Positions 12,525 to 24,323 of a stretch of DNA of 64,000 bases are shown one piece after another (the stretch's first letter is position 1; each line of letters opens with the position of its first letter). The notes beneath the pieces were generated by a model. The model ran no database searches. It was not told the origin of the DNA and worked only from the letters and a program-made list of their open reading frames with translations. Both the position numbers and the translations under genes were made by a program. This DNA is from Taudactylus pleione (lineage: Eukaryota > Chordata > Amphibia > Anura > Myobatrachidae): positions 4,486,501 to 4,550,500 of the forward strand of contig JAUIMM010000694.1 in the NCBI GenBank assembly GCA_031769625.1, written 5' to 3'.

Positions 12525-12778
12525 TAGATTGTAAGCTCCTAAGAGCAGGGTCCTCCTCCCCAATGTCTCACAGCCTTCTTCTCTAGCACTTCTATGACAG
12601 CCGTCACCTTCAGAGCTGTCCTGTGTGTGGAGAATCGTGTTGCTAATTGTTACTTGTTTTCAGTTTATATTTTGGTTACTGTATTGTAATGTAATGTTCT
12701 GTGTACCCTGTACTGTATGTACGGCGCTGCAGACCACTTGTGGCGCCCTATAAATAAAATGTAATAATAATAATAATT
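12525..12778 (+). mobile_element. L2-type LINE 3' end with (TAA)n tail
   Basis: It contains the typical L2-like phrase AGATTGTAAGCTCCTAAGAG, then TGTACGGCGCTGC, GGCGCCCTATAAATAAA and a short TAA microsatellite tail at 12765-12778. This is the 3' end and tail recognised by L2/CR1-group reverse transcriptase. No coding part remains. The upstream C/T-rich region may be more of the same element. Confidence 0.75.
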
Positions 12779-12816
12779 GGGTGAAGGTAAAATGTGGTGA
12801 CTATGTACGGGACATT

Positions 12817-13403
12817 GGGCCTGATTCAGAGATGGCTGGTAAATGCAGCTGTGGCCACAGATGCTCTCGTCATAGCGTTTGCGGGAAAATGCTAATCTCC
12901 GCCTTCCCTTTGTGCATTATGGTGCGATGGAGTACACAAGCGGCGAGACGCCCACTTCCAGGCTACGTGGTCTGTGCATTTGCTATGGTGATTGTAAACA
13001 CTCCAACATTGACGTAACATTGGTTGAACCATCAACATCTGCGTTAGCCTTGGGTCTACCCTAGCTAATCTCTAATCCAACTAAACATGGCCTCTGCAGC
13101 ATTGGATTTGTGATTGTGAACGTAGGAGCATTCCCAGTCACGCCTGAGACACTCCCCTAACGCCCGTGAAATGGACCTTTTTGCGAACACCTTCCAGTCT
13201 GCACCCTGACATGCCCAGGGATGGCAAACCCCTTCTCAAGTGTTAGCAAAGACGTATGCATTCGAGAACAGAATAGGACACTTGGAGTTGAGAATGCGCA
13301 GTTGGGGTTTCCCGTACTTTTCACACATGCACAGTAGCAAAAAACACCAAAAAATGCTCAACTGCAGGAACATTGACACCGAGTCCATCTCCGAAACAGG
13401 ATT
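12817..13403. mobile_element. MITE with GGGCCTGATTCAGAGATGG terminus (about 587 bp)
   Basis: The left end reads GGGCCTGATTCAGAGATGG. The right end, reverse-complemented, is a decayed match (AATCCTGTTTCGGAGATGG). ATT flanks both sides (12814-12816 and 13404-13406), a plausible 3-bp target duplication. There is no coding capacity. It belongs to the terminus-sharing group described for 16578-17176. Confidence 0.6.
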
Positions 13404-13406
13404 ATT

Positions 13407-14766
13407 GATGCCTTAAAATTGATGTTACCATCAACTTATGGCCATCGATGCCAGGAAAACCTCTATTGGCTACTAAACACTGATATATTTTGGTCCTGGC
13501 ACACTGATGTTTTTTGGATGAAACCATCGTCTGCTGTTGTGAACTTTGTCAAAATGTTTATATCAATTGCTTTTTGGCTCATTTTTTTTTTTTAAACATG
13601 GTTATAAAATATTGACAGTGGTAGAAAACATCAAGGCAGGAGAAGTTCAACCTCTCTCTATCAATCGGGAAAACATCAAATGTTGTCCTCTGACCATCAA
13701 CATTTGCTAAGCATTTATGTCCAAATGCCATCTCTAGTGGTGACAGGCCCACTCTGTGGGTGCAGGGTGGGCTCATGGGTCAGGGGGGTGACACATTATA
13801 GGTACACCACTGTCTTCAATAATGTCTGCACCAGTATATACTTACATTTATTTAACAATGTTTCACATGGAGGTTTTTTTGTTGTTGTGCTGTAATATAT
13901 GCTGTATAGGCCTATAATGTTGATAAAGTTTAATATTATTGTGCTAAATCTATGTACATCCCTTTGTAGCACAAGTTTTATGCATTTCTGGTTGGTTCTA
14001 CTAAAAAGAATTCTTGACTTTTTGTTCATAAATTATAACAAACATGAACTGGGGTTGGATGACTTAATGTGAATGCACCAATTTAAAATTAATAATATAT
14101 TTTAGAGGCATTCAATAAGCAGCCAGAATTAATGTACGGTTTGTGGATTCCACGGCAATCTTCTGTATTGATTGGGTTATTTCTCAGCTACCATCGTCAT
14201 TAGAGGAGAGGTCTCTAGAACATGTTCATTGTTTATAAAATGTCCAAATACAAATGAGTCCTTTTCTTTGTAGTTTACAATGCTCTGGTTTATACTGAGA
14301 ATAATCGTCCTGCGCCAATGTAAAATTAGTGGCACGGATGTGAATGGAGTCATGTCTGTAATACAAAAACACCCTCGTCTCAGTCCTTTTGTTATTCCCA
14401 ACACAGGCTGGATGAGAACAAAATTAAACAGTCTAAAATCTAATAGGATCAACAGAATTGGTAATAAAAAGCCATAATAGTCAATATTCTGATTAATGCA
14501 TTTAATGTACTGTATGTGTTCTTTATTTAGTTGTTTATGCCACCTGCTTAAAACACTGACCAAAACTTGCACCTAGACAACAGGGGAAATGTAAAAATGG
14601 TTTCATAAGCAATCAATAAATAACTTCATTAAATGTATGACAGGAAAATGTGTTATTGCAGTTTTGTGCAGTGAATGTATCTGGATACTAAGGAAGAGGT
14701 TTCTTAAGGGGGATCAGCAGATTATGGGCTGGTGGGAGCAAAACAAAAAAGAGAGCAAGCGACTTT
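13407..14766. other. AT-rich non-coding DNA, nothing recognised
   Basis: Short open frames on both strands lack domains and composition bias. I see no transposon ends or RNA gene. Confidence 0.4.
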
Positions 14767-14850
14767 GGGCCTGATTCCACAAGCAACGCAAGTGAGAGAA
14801 CGCATGCAGTGGTACGATGTCATGGGCAAACCATAATGTAATGCAAAGGG
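14767..14850 (+). mobile_element. Solo MITE terminus (GGGCCTGATTC)
   Basis: GGGCCTGATTCCACAAG at 14767 matches the start of the shared MITE terminus, but no partner end is seen nearby. It is probably a truncated copy. Confidence 0.35.
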
Positions 14851-14916
14851 TCCAAATACATGTGGAAACAAGGAACTTACAATCACATGGGGAGAACCCA
14901 TTCTGATAGAAATACT

Positions 14917-14947
14917 ACAGTCAGGTCCATAAATATTGGGACATTTT
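14917..14947 (+). mobile_element. Tc1-like transposon terminus fragment
   Basis: CAGTCAGGTCCATAAATATT followed by GGGACAT is the familiar end of a Tc1-type element of fish and frogs, preceded by TA-containing sequence. No transposase or partner end is present, so it is a relic. Confidence 0.5.
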
Positions 14948-15293
14948 TGATTTTGGACCGGCTATGTCTCTGCCTGACTGACAAGCATTTAAGGGGCGGT
15001 GCGGGGGCGGGGACAGCAGGCGTTCCCAGAAACGGAAACAGTCACAGTGCTGGGATCGCAAATGCAGCAGGGAGTGTCAGACACCTCCTGTGCGCATTTG
15101 CATATTGGCAAGGATGGAATTACAAAGCTGCCTGCGTGCCTGTCCTTGGCCGCTTTGTAATGTTGTGTTATTTCTTTCACCGCACAGCAGAGAAGCCGGA
15201 GGCCCCAATCCCAACACAATGTTTTTTTTAAATAAACACACTTTAATTAGAGCAACACTTTAAAGCACATAACAAAAGATCACATACAGCTCA

Positions 15294-15703
15294 GGGCCTC
15301 ATTCAGAGGCGGTCGGAGGATGCAAGCGGTCGCTCAGAAACTGGGCGGCCGCTTGCATCCTGACCGCCCGCCTCTGTTGTGGTCATTAGGCTGTGTGTTA
15401 ACACCCACAGCTCTAACGACCGCTCCGGTGATGGTCGCGATGGTCAGAGACGAGACCCTAGGGTAGGGTCTCCCTTGTCGTAAGCCCCGGAAAGCTTCTG
15501 GCTCTGTCTGAGCCGGAAGCTCTCCACTGACATCACTAGTGATGTTAGTGGGGCCTCCCCCAAACGGTAGGCGTTCCCATGGGAACGCCTCCGTTTGGGC
15601 TGCCACCCCCCCCGGCCCGCCTTCCAAACGGGGCGAGCTGTCAATCAACATCGACAGCTCGCCCCCTTTGGATCGAGACCCGCTACGACCGGCGCTGTCG
15701 TAG
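15294..15703 (-). mobile_element. Serial-hairpin MITE, truncated copy (copy 1)
   Basis: It starts GGGCCTCATTCAGAGG next to TCA and runs in the opposite orientation to copies at 25594-26131 and 32883-33424. It keeps their landmark palindrome (core CATCACTAGTGATG at about 15532-15545), the TGGTCGCGATGGTC motif, the GGGAACGCC inverted repeat and the AGCTGTCAATC hairpin. It ends abruptly at 15700-15703, fused through a 4-bp shared GTAG to another MITE, so its other end is lost. No coding capacity. Confidence 0.8.
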
Positions 15704-15861
15704 TTCAGTCAGACTGACCAACGCAACGATTTTCAGTAAGGGAATATGCAAAAATCGTTTGTAGTGCAAAAAAATCGTTCATTATATTTAGGAAAAATTT
15801 ACGAAAATTGTTTTCTAAAATCGTTAATTTACTAAATCATTGTGTGTGTGTATGCAGCTTT
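15704..15861 (+). mobile_element. Right part of an ACGATT-rich MITE, truncated
   Basis: It matches 16258-16481 (shared TTTTCAGTAAGGGAATAT, AAAAATCGTTTG and the terminal GTGTGTATGCAGCTTT). The left half is missing; the truncation point is the fusion with the serial-hairpin MITE at 15700-15703. Confidence 0.7.
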
Positions 15862-16121
15862 AGAATTACTCTAAGCAGGTGAACGTAACCAGAACATTAA
15901 AGTAGCAGTATATTTCTGACATTCATATGTAGCCCTCTACAGAAATAAAAATTCAGTTTTATTACACTGCAACACTTCTCTTCAGCAGATATGGAAGCTC
16001 CTACATTCCTACAACGTCAACAATTCAATAACATTCTCTCAATATTGTTTCATAAATATAAGTTACATGGTAACAATTACAATATTTGCCCTTCAAGGAT
16101 TCTTTGATTGAGTTATGTGAT

Positions 16122-16481
16122 AAGGTGCATACACACACAACGATTATTTGAACGATTATCGTGAAACGATATCGTTTACAGATAATCGTTTGTAAAAATC
16201 GTTCACTTTCTGAGTCAAACGATGAACGATTTTCGTTCATGCATGTTCACGTTTGTAGCTTGTAGTTTGTAGTTTGTAGTTCAATCAGACTTGTCAACTC
16301 AACGATTTTCAGTAAGGGAATATACAAAAATCGTTTGCAGTTCTAAAAAATCGTCCATTACATTTTAATGAACATAGCAAATGAACAACTTTAGTAAACG
16401 ATTTTAGTTCATTTTTTCAAGGTAGAAAATCGTTTACTAAAATCGTTCATTAACTAAATCGTTGTGTGTGTATGCAGCTTT
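16122..16481. mobile_element. ACGATT-rich MITE, full-length copy (about 360 bp)
   Basis: The ends are inverted repeats: AAGGTGCATACACACACAAC on the left, and the right end reverse-complemented reads AAAGCTGCATACACACACAA. The interior is full of AACGAT/ATCGTT inverted motifs able to form hairpins, plus a TTGTAG tandem stutter near 16253-16280. No coding capacity and no clear target duplication, so the superfamily is unassigned. Confidence 0.7.
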
Positions 16482-16577
16482 ACTCTCTACAGACATGAAG
16501 TGCTAATCTCTAAGGTTCTTTTGTGTAGCCTGCTGCAGTATTGTCACCTGGAGTCTTAACCTCCTAAACAAGACTTA

Positions 16578-17176
16578 GGGCCTGATTCAGAGCCGCTCGC
16601 TAGCGGCAGTACGCTCTTTCTGAGCGATGTTCGCACATCTGCGCATGCGTACGGTTTTTAGTACGCAGGCGCGAACCAGTCAGTGCGGCCGAAAAACCTT
16701 TGTACGCTATATAGCGAGTGCCTGCTATTTTGAGTGACAGAATGAGGCGTATGTGGGTGGTAACAGGGGAAGGTGCTTGAAAACCGGGGAGTGGAATTCG
16801 AACGCAGGCGTGCTTAAAGGTCAAAATGGGCATTTTAAGGGAGTGCCTAATTAATACAGCAGCGTCATTGACCACGTCACTTGGTTTTTTTTAACTCAGA
16901 ACTGCTCGCAAAATAGCGGTTGAAAAAAACAACCACAAGAATAGCGAGCAGTTGATACGCTGTACGATGTACTCGATTAATCTAATAAATAGCGGACATG
17001 ACGTATGGTGCGAGCGGCCAGGGGGCGTTTTTATCAAATAAACGAGCGTATGTTCTGCGCGCTCGTTCAAACTTAGAGGTGGGAACAGACTGCAATTTGC
17101 AAAGGGATCATTTGAATAGCCACCCCTTGTTTTTGAACGAACGACCGCAAATAGCGAACGGCTCTGAATCAGGCCC
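16578..17176. mobile_element. GGGCCTGATTCAGAGCC MITE, family A copy 1 (599 bp)
   Basis: Terminal inverted repeats GGGCCTGATTCAGAGCCG and their complement, flanked by TTA at 16575-16577 and 17177-17179. A 3-bp TTA duplication suits the PIF/Harbinger group. The interior is CpG-rich with many CGCTCG and TAGCG motifs and has no transposase. Copy 2 at 24324-24923 is 600 bp, inverted, and similar over its length. Mobilisation would depend on an autonomous partner not present here. Confidence 0.85.
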
Positions 17177-17179
17177 TTA

Positions 17180-18242
17180 CACTCCTATCTATTACCTTGT
17201 AAGCTAAACCTACATACACTAGTACACTTATACCAGACAAGTTTAGAAGCACGTATGTTCCCAGTGGGGATATTTTCTTTTACATTTCAATGAATTAATA
17301 TATGAACAGCAAAGAGACACCACAACAGTTGACCAATACAATATTGATTTATTATACTCAACTTCAGGAGCGCAGCTAAACAGTCAGGGATCACATCTAG
17401 GGAGCCTCTGCTGTCATTCTGACACCTGTGTACTTAGGGAGGAGAGGTTAGCTGAATGCCATCAATGTCATCCTCCATTTGTCAGTTCCAGTTGTCCTGC
17501 CCAATAAGTTTATATAAACACTTCTAGGCATTGACCCCCCCATAAAGAAAAAAAATACTCACATTGTATAAGGCAATAACTTACATTGGTGCAGTATAGC
17601 ATATACGTTCCTTAAAAGGATGTAACCACTGTATGCAATTAATAGCTTATTATGTATATATGGCCTTAAAAGGATATAACCACAGTAAAAAGAATACCAT
17701 TTCAACATGTCAACATTCTGGGAGTCCATCCACTGTGGTTACAGATGTCAACATTTCTATTTTAGATTATATTGGCCAAGCTTTTGGTGGTGCACATATT
17801 TGAAGGATCTGAATGCAAGTTCAGATTAACATAATTAGATATCTCTGTCAATAGTACATCCGGACAAAAGCTGAGCTGATTGCTTTTAGCTAATTTACAA
17901 TTTGAATCTGCCAGTTAATGACTGAATCTCCTTATCTTTAGATGGATGCAGTCTTCAGCTATCTGCAAAGCTTTAAGTCTATTTCACTATATGGGAGTCT
18001 GCTTTTGAATAAGATTATGTAAAGGTCATTTAAGGACAATGATCTCCTAAAAACCATATAACAGCTTCTTGTCCTATTAAATGTAGACTGACAGCTGCTA
18101 GCTCTGGATGTCTACTAGAGCTTTCCTAAAGTCTTAAACGATGGCTAGGCAATTAGGTATACTACTTAGAGCACTTGCATACAATGTCCTTTCTGACACA
18201 AGTACCCCCCAATTGAGTAGTCAATACCGCTTCTTCTTAATA
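17180..18242. other. AT-rich non-coding DNA, nothing recognised
   Basis: No gene, RNA gene or transposon terminus was identified. A CTTAAAAGGAT(A/G)TAACCAC phrase occurs twice near 17612-17680, a minor local duplication. Confidence 0.35.
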
Positions 18243-19180
18243 CAAGGGCTGATTGAAAAGTAATGAGACTGCCTCTGTTTTTCTATCCCATAGGTAGACG
18301 TGGCAATGCTACAGTATGCTGGTTATTGTGAAGCTCATACATCGATGTGTCTAAACCTGGTTGGACTGCCGTAGTCTTCATTGTTTGGTCACAGCAAGTG
18401 GAAGATCTTTCTACATTTCATCATGGCGGATGAGTAAGACGTGTCTGTGAGATTACGTCAGAGATGTATGATTGAATTTTGTGTTAAACTTAAATAAAGC
18501 GGAAATGTTTCCATATACTGTTGTTTGGATTCTGGATCATAGTGATGAATCCACAATTCATCACACGTCACAATCGATGTCAGGAAATCGGGTATCCCCT
18601 CAACTCATCATCGCATCTGCTCTCGTGTGACATTTCTGGGTTCCCACCTGGCACACATGTAATGTGTTTTTAGTTTCTTTGTCACAATATGCTGAACCCG
18701 TTCTAATGAGATGCCAAGTGAAGCCGAAAGTTCGCGTAAAGTTACCTTCTGTCATTTTGCAACATCTCCGCAATATTGATATCTGTAACCACGGTGGATG
18801 GTTTCCCAGAACGCCATTCGTCAGTCACTCGCATATTACTCTCTTTGAAGTGCTTCCACCGCCGAAATACTGCAGAACGGCTAATTGTTTCTCCTCCGTT
18901 TGCTGCCGTAACATTTCATGAGATTCATTTCAGCTTTTTCCAAGTTTAACACAAAATTCAATCAAACATCTCTGACGTAATCTCAGAGACACGTTTTCCT
19001 CATCCGCCATGACAAAACGTACGAAGATCTTCCACTCACTGTGACCAAACAAAGAAGACTACGGCAGTCCAACCGCAGTTTCAGACACATCGATGTATGA
19101 GCTTCACAATAACCAGCATAGCGTTGCCATATCTACCTATGGGACAGAACAACAGAGGCAGTCTCATTACTTTTCAATCA
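18243..19180 (-). pseudogene. Foldback mariner relic with transposase N-terminus
   Basis: Both ends carry GATTGAAAAGTAATGAGACT as long inverted arms (left from 18243, right to 19180), extending through AGGTAGACGTGGCAATGCT-like sequence and into the start of a transposase. On the minus strand the right arm encodes a mariner-type N-terminus beginning MADE and containing IEFCVKLGKS, then decays through stops and frameshifts. The left arm (about 18250-18500) repeats the same 5' end and the first 30 or so codons in the opposite orientation. The copy therefore looks like two inverted 5' ends around a truncated body. The catalytic region is absent; no activity is possible. Confidence 0.75.
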
Positions 19181-19468
19181 TAAATAGTTTATTGAAGATT
19201 CTTAGTATGGCATTAATACAAATCGCCTGGTACAGCATGGGATATTCTGCATAAACTTTGTTACGCGTTTCATGGGGCTGATGTCCGCTTCTTCAGACAG
19301 ATTTTGCCTATTTTTTGTGACAGTCCAATTGCTAGAATCGGAATAAACAAGCTTTTAATCTTTGCAGAGTGCCAGTGTTTAGCTTGTTCTGTGCTGGGGA
19401 ATTTTAGCAGATGCTTAGTGCACTGATGAGCTATATGTGTGTGGAATATTGCCTCACTCACAGTTCAG
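19181..19468 (-). mobile_element. Penelope-like element tail with decayed hammerhead-type core
   Basis: On the minus strand the sequence reads CTGAAGAAGCGGAC, then GTCC-like pairing partners, then CATGAAACGCGTAACAAAG, followed by AATAAACTATTT. In amphibian Penelope-like elements this arrangement (CTGATGA-like box, stem, GAAAC box) is a hammerhead ribozyme. Here the first box is CTGAAGA and the stem is imperfect, so cleavage activity is doubtful. It abuts the mariner relic at 19180/19181. No reverse transcriptase coding remains. Confidence 0.55.
19262..19305 (-). ncRNA. Degenerate hammerhead-like motif
   Basis: The CTGAAGA and GAAAC conserved boxes are separated by an imperfect stem (GCGGAC versus its partner) and lie in the position expected for Penelope-like elements. 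The core departs from the canonical CTGATGA, so I treat it as a relic. Confidence 0.35.
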
Positions 19469-19991
19469 CTACACTGTAAGAAGTGCGGTGGAATGGGATG
19501 TGACAACACCCAAAGGTTGTCCACTTGTCTCAGCACCACTCCCAACTTCACCTTTCAGCCAGGAAAGTGCACCTGAGTCTGCCTCTTCTCCATGACAGCT
19601 GCGCCCCCGAGTCCGCCTACTGCTTACCCAACTTGGTAGAGCCTCAGCAAAGAACTCCATCTCACACTGACTGACATTGAGCGAAGTCTTAAATTTCTCC
19701 TCCACGTGATCTGTGCCTGCCAATGCCCTGCCTCACACAGCTGGTCACTGATCACACACGCAGTCACCCTGAGAGATATAGCCAGCAGCACTTCACCAGC
19801 GCAGTTCCTTCCATAGGAGCCACTACCTCACAAGACTCTGTACTTTTTAAATCCTTGGTCTTGTGCTCTCAAACATTCCAACCCGCAGCACAAGAGGGTT
19901 ATAGTACATTCTGCTGCATAGACTGTCTAACATGTAGCTGCAGCAGGCGAGGGAGAAGGGGGGGAACGTATGCAGCAGTATTTCCAGTGCC

Positions 19992-20029
<38 letters not shown>

Positions 20030-20857
20030 GTTTATTAAAACAATGAGCACCACAAATTACTATTTAAGTGGTAAGGGGCATCACACATAAGCTTATCCTT
20101 CTCAAGTTGTAGCAGAGAGGCCAGCCCCATATAGACAGTAACATGACTTAATGTGACAGCCTTGATAAATAGAACAATTAAAGCAGATGTAAGAGGATGT
20201 GGGTCCAGGGAGGTCATTATGGAGAAAATACAGCAATAATCACCATACAAATGACAGTCAAATCAACACAAATGAATTATGATAAATTCAAGACAGTAGT
20301 TAGCAATATGGTAGGCAATAAGCAATAATTATCTGTTATAGTTAAATAGGGGTCTTTATCCTAACTGATGCAGCACCAATTTGGCTATACTGTAACTATG
20401 GAAAATACAGTTTCTCATTCATTTCAATACACTATTCTCTAAACACACAAACACAATAACCTTCTCAATAATACATATATGAAATAACAAAGCAGATTAT
20501 TATTCAGTAGATTAGCATAGCCCCAGGCTGATCAGTCAATTACTTTAAAGTAAACACAAAGTTATGCTATTGGAATACTTTCTTGTTAGGTGGTCACTGC
20601 CCTATTACATGCTTGTGATCCACAGAAGCCAAAGGTAACAGAATTAGCATCTAATGTTGGTCTTTCTTGATTCCAGAGAACAACAGCTTCCACTTTCCAA
20701 TTATAAAGCACAATGTATACAGTTCCACTTTAGAAGCACAGTTATCTTCAGCAATTAATAGTATCAGTAGCTCAGTCCCAGTGCTTCCTAATCAGCTCTT
20801 ACAGTACATCAATCTTTCTCACAAAATGGTTTTCCCTCACTTTATGTAACAGACTCA
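19469..20857. other. Non-coding DNA with an (AT)n run
   Basis: No gene is seen. An (AT)n microsatellite lies at 19994-20025, followed by AAAATAGTTTATTAAAAC, which may be the tail of an unidentified retroelement. The rest is unremarkable. Confidence 0.35.
19994..20025. repeat. (AT)n microsatellite
   Basis: An uninterrupted AT dinucleotide run of about 32 bp. Confidence 0.95.
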
Positions 20858-21024
20858 GGGCCTGATTCAGATATGGACGGTAATGCATACGCAACTGCAT
20901 ACTCTCATGGATCACAGTTGCTAACATATACTAATGTCTAGTATGGCATTCATGCATATGCATTAGCAAACAATCACTTGATTTGCACAAAAAACGCCAA
21001 AGCGTCCATCTCTGAATCGGACCC
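20858..21024. mobile_element. Short MITE with GGGCCTGATTCAGATATGGACG terminus (167 bp)
   Basis: The left end begins GGGCCTGATTCAGATATGG; the right end ends CCATCTCTGAATCGGACCC. TCA flanks both sides (20855-20857 and 21025-21027), a 3-bp target duplication. The interior is a loose palindrome around GCATATGCAT. No coding capacity. Confidence 0.8.
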
Positions 21025-21027
21025 TCA

Positions 21028-23107
21028 ATACACTGGTTCAATGATAGCTCAATAAGCATATATATCACGCGTTCCAGCTCAGACTCTCAAAGGTATTAGA
21101 ATGACTCACTATTGCGATGCATTTTCAGTAGTGACGTATCAGTTTAACTCACACGGCCTCCATGATTCTCTGCTGCGGCTCCCAGCACTGACACTCTGCC
21201 TCTCCGGATCTCGCTCCTGGTGCTTCTGCTGTGGTCCCAGCACTCTATCAGTGGGCATTCAGTGGCCCTGGCACTTGGCACCACCTCAGTGTCATCACTT
21301 GCCCAGTCTTGGTTCATAGACCTGCGATACCTCACCCTGCTCTCCAGTTCTACTCCTCGGTATCTGCCTCACTGCATTAGGCATGTGCACACCACAAATC
21401 CCTTTTTTATCCAGCTTGACCCTTTCTGGTGCTCTGCAGCTTCACCTAGTGGCAGCCTCCCATATTACAGTGTCCATTGGCTCTTACTAGAGCCAGGGTA
21501 TCACACATGTAGAATGTACTAGATAATTGATTGGTAGAAGCTGATTGGATGCTATGAGTAACTTCTCCACCTATCCTCTGTAGATGGTTTGATACTTCAG
21601 CCCCATAGTCACATGCTTATTGTATGCACTGGGGAATGTATTGGTGAATATAAGGTGTTTGCTCACAGCCAGGCAGGGTTTCTACCAGCCTACTGCTACC
21701 TGTGTCTTTAATGAAGAACAAACACAATTAAGCAAATACTGTATGTTGGAGTCTTCATCTGTGAGTCTTAGACATTCACACTTGGTGAAATAATTAGGAG
21801 TGTTTGTCAAGCAATTGACAGGTTCATTTTCATGGCTCCATTTCTATTTCTTTGCAAATAGGTTGCGCATCTCACGTTACAGAAGCAATATCAGCGCGCT
21901 ACGTGACAAATGTTTTTAATTTATACTTCAAATCATCAAATAAACATTTATAATCCATTTCTGTCTGTAATGTGTAATTTTAATGTTTCTTACGTGTTCT
22001 TACTTCTCCGCATAACGGCAGATAGACGTGTACTGTTTGACGATGGTTTTATTACACTCTGTGGGTGGGCCGAGAACATGAGACAATGTTCTATCTCTTT
22101 ATCGCTCAATCTAGGTGTCTCTGCAAACTCAGATAAGTACAAAAGAACGGTGAGAAATTGGAATTTTTCATATAGATGACAGAAGCCTCAGATCACTTCT
22201 CTGCTGTTTGGGGAACCTGCTCCTTTCACTAGGTAACTCTGAAGGGTCAAGTCAGTGGGGCCATGTGCCACCGAGCATCTTCACATATCCGCCATATACG
22301 ATAATTGTCACATTGCAGGTTTACTGCGCACATCTATGGGGTGCAATAAAGATGTTGCTGGCGGAATGCGCTATTCCGGCATGACACATCTTGGACATCA
22401 CATTTACATGAATCAGCCTCTAAAACTCCATTCCCCTCTTAACATCATGACACAGCCCCATAGTACAGCCTTGTCCTTACTTATACAATCACACGGTCAT
22501 AGCCCCTCAGGATCACCCCACTAACACCCTGAAATGTGCTGCAGTGACTTCTGATTATCTGATTGGCTACAGGCTGCTGTGTCGTCGCATAGCCCAAAAC
22601 TGGGGATATACAGACGAAAAAAGCAGAAGACAATTCATAACAAAAATGTGTAATCTCACCAGGAAGCGTTCTTATATGTATTAGCCTGTCTAGATTCAGT
22701 TTTATATCTTGGGCTACATACGGTATAGTTTACTTTTAGTAGCACATAGTAAAAATTCATGGACATTGTTAAGGGAAAAAAAAATGTTTTTCCAGGTTGT
22801 TTCATATACTGTAAGTACATTCATGACACAGATATGTAATATGAAATGCAATAGGTTAGATCGTGGGTAAGGGTGCATTATACAAGGTCACAGTTATAGG
22901 ATACAAATTAAGCTATACAGTATACAGAACTTTTGCAATTTTTGGCCCCATACATACATCGATAATACTCAATGCGCCTGTTTCTGATCCCTTAAATACC
23001 ACACACCCAGGGACGTCCGAACGATTTTATGTTGGGGAGAACATAAAATCGTATTGATGCCCCTGCTTCCATGCAATGAGGACCCCCCTCCTTCCAACTT
23101 ACCTGTT
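21028..23107. other. Non-coding DNA, nothing firmly recognised
   Basis: I see no gene, RNA gene or paired transposon ends. The open frames around 21100-21520 and 21910-22520 lack domains. Confidence 0.35.
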
Positions 23108-23115
23108 GCTGGTTG

Positions 23116-23800
23116 CAGAGCTGGCCCTAGGCATAGACAAACTAAGCAAATGCTTAGGGGCATCCAAGCCTACCTAGGGCCGGTGGAGGTTTGGGTCAGG
23201 CATGGCTGGGGTACCTGCTGATGGCTGGGAAGATACTCTGGCAACTGCTACTACACAGTGTCCACGATTGGAGCTCACTTGATATCTCCGATCGGGCCTG
23301 GCAGCAGCAAACAGTGAGCGGGCAGTGACAGACCAGATGGCGGCAATTTGCGGGGATGGGGCACCTGGACGGCGGCTAGTGGTTAGCGCCGGGTTGGCTC
23401 TGGGGAGTCACACAATCAGAATGAGCTTCTGTGCATGAGTAGTGAGTCACACCTCGCAGCTCTTGGCTCCACTTCCAGCAACCACAACACATAGCTGCGG
23501 CCTGCCTGCCTGACACAGGAAAAGCGGTTCTGCCACTCGCGACTTGCTGTACCTTGAGTCGGACGGCTCTGCAGGCTGCGCTCAAGCAAAACAAGTTTGG
23601 AACTGGGAGAGGGCTGGGTGCTGTGGTGCTCACTGCTGGGAGAGGGGCGCTCTGCTGGGATAGGGGTGGTGGGTGCTGACGCTGTGCTGAAATAAGGGGG
23701 TGCTGTGCTGGATGAGGACCCCTTCCGTGAGGCCACACCCCTTTTCAGGATCCCATGAAGAGGGGGGCACCGTCCAAAATCTTGCCTAGGGCCGGCTCTG
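23116..23800. mobile_element. Non-autonomous hAT element (685 bp) with 8-bp duplication
   Basis: The ends are CAGAGCTGGCCCTAGGCA and, reverse-complemented, CAGAGCCGGCCCTAGGCA. Both sides carry GCTGGTTG (23108-23115 and 23801-23808), the 8-bp duplication characteristic of hAT. The interior is GC-rich and encodes no transposase; the open frames on the minus strand (about 23376-23738) are Ser/Pro-rich low complexity. Confidence 0.9.
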
Positions 23801-24323
23801 GCTGGTTGCGCAGGGACTGAAGCAGTGTCCGGAGACGGTCAGGGGCGGTGCTTTATAGCAATAGGCTGCAGAGCCCCAGCACTGCCACGGAGGAGGTGTA
23901 ATGTGCGTTCCTTCAACTTAAAAAGCACAGCCCCTGACCATCTGTACCCAATATGCCTTTCAAATATTTGTGGGGACCACCTGCCCCCTTGCCCCCCCCC
24001 CATTCCGACGCCCATGGTCACATCATAGAAACTTGTACCAGCCCCATGCTAGGTGCAGATTGTCTGTTAGAGTATGGCCTCCAATGTGAGCGTATCAGCG
24101 TTTGTGTGCGCAATCACACTTCAGAGAGATGCCCGTAAGACAGCTCAGTGTGCGGATGGGGAGGGGGGAGGCTCCATCACTGAGCAGGGGCCTGTGCTGT
24201 GCCTGTTGCAAAGGAGGAAAATGTGTGAGGTGATAAAAGTTCCCGAGCAGGTGACAGAACTGGGCGTTGGCTTCTTATTTTTATATATGTTGTATATTTT
24301 CTCACACAAACTCATGGAACAGA

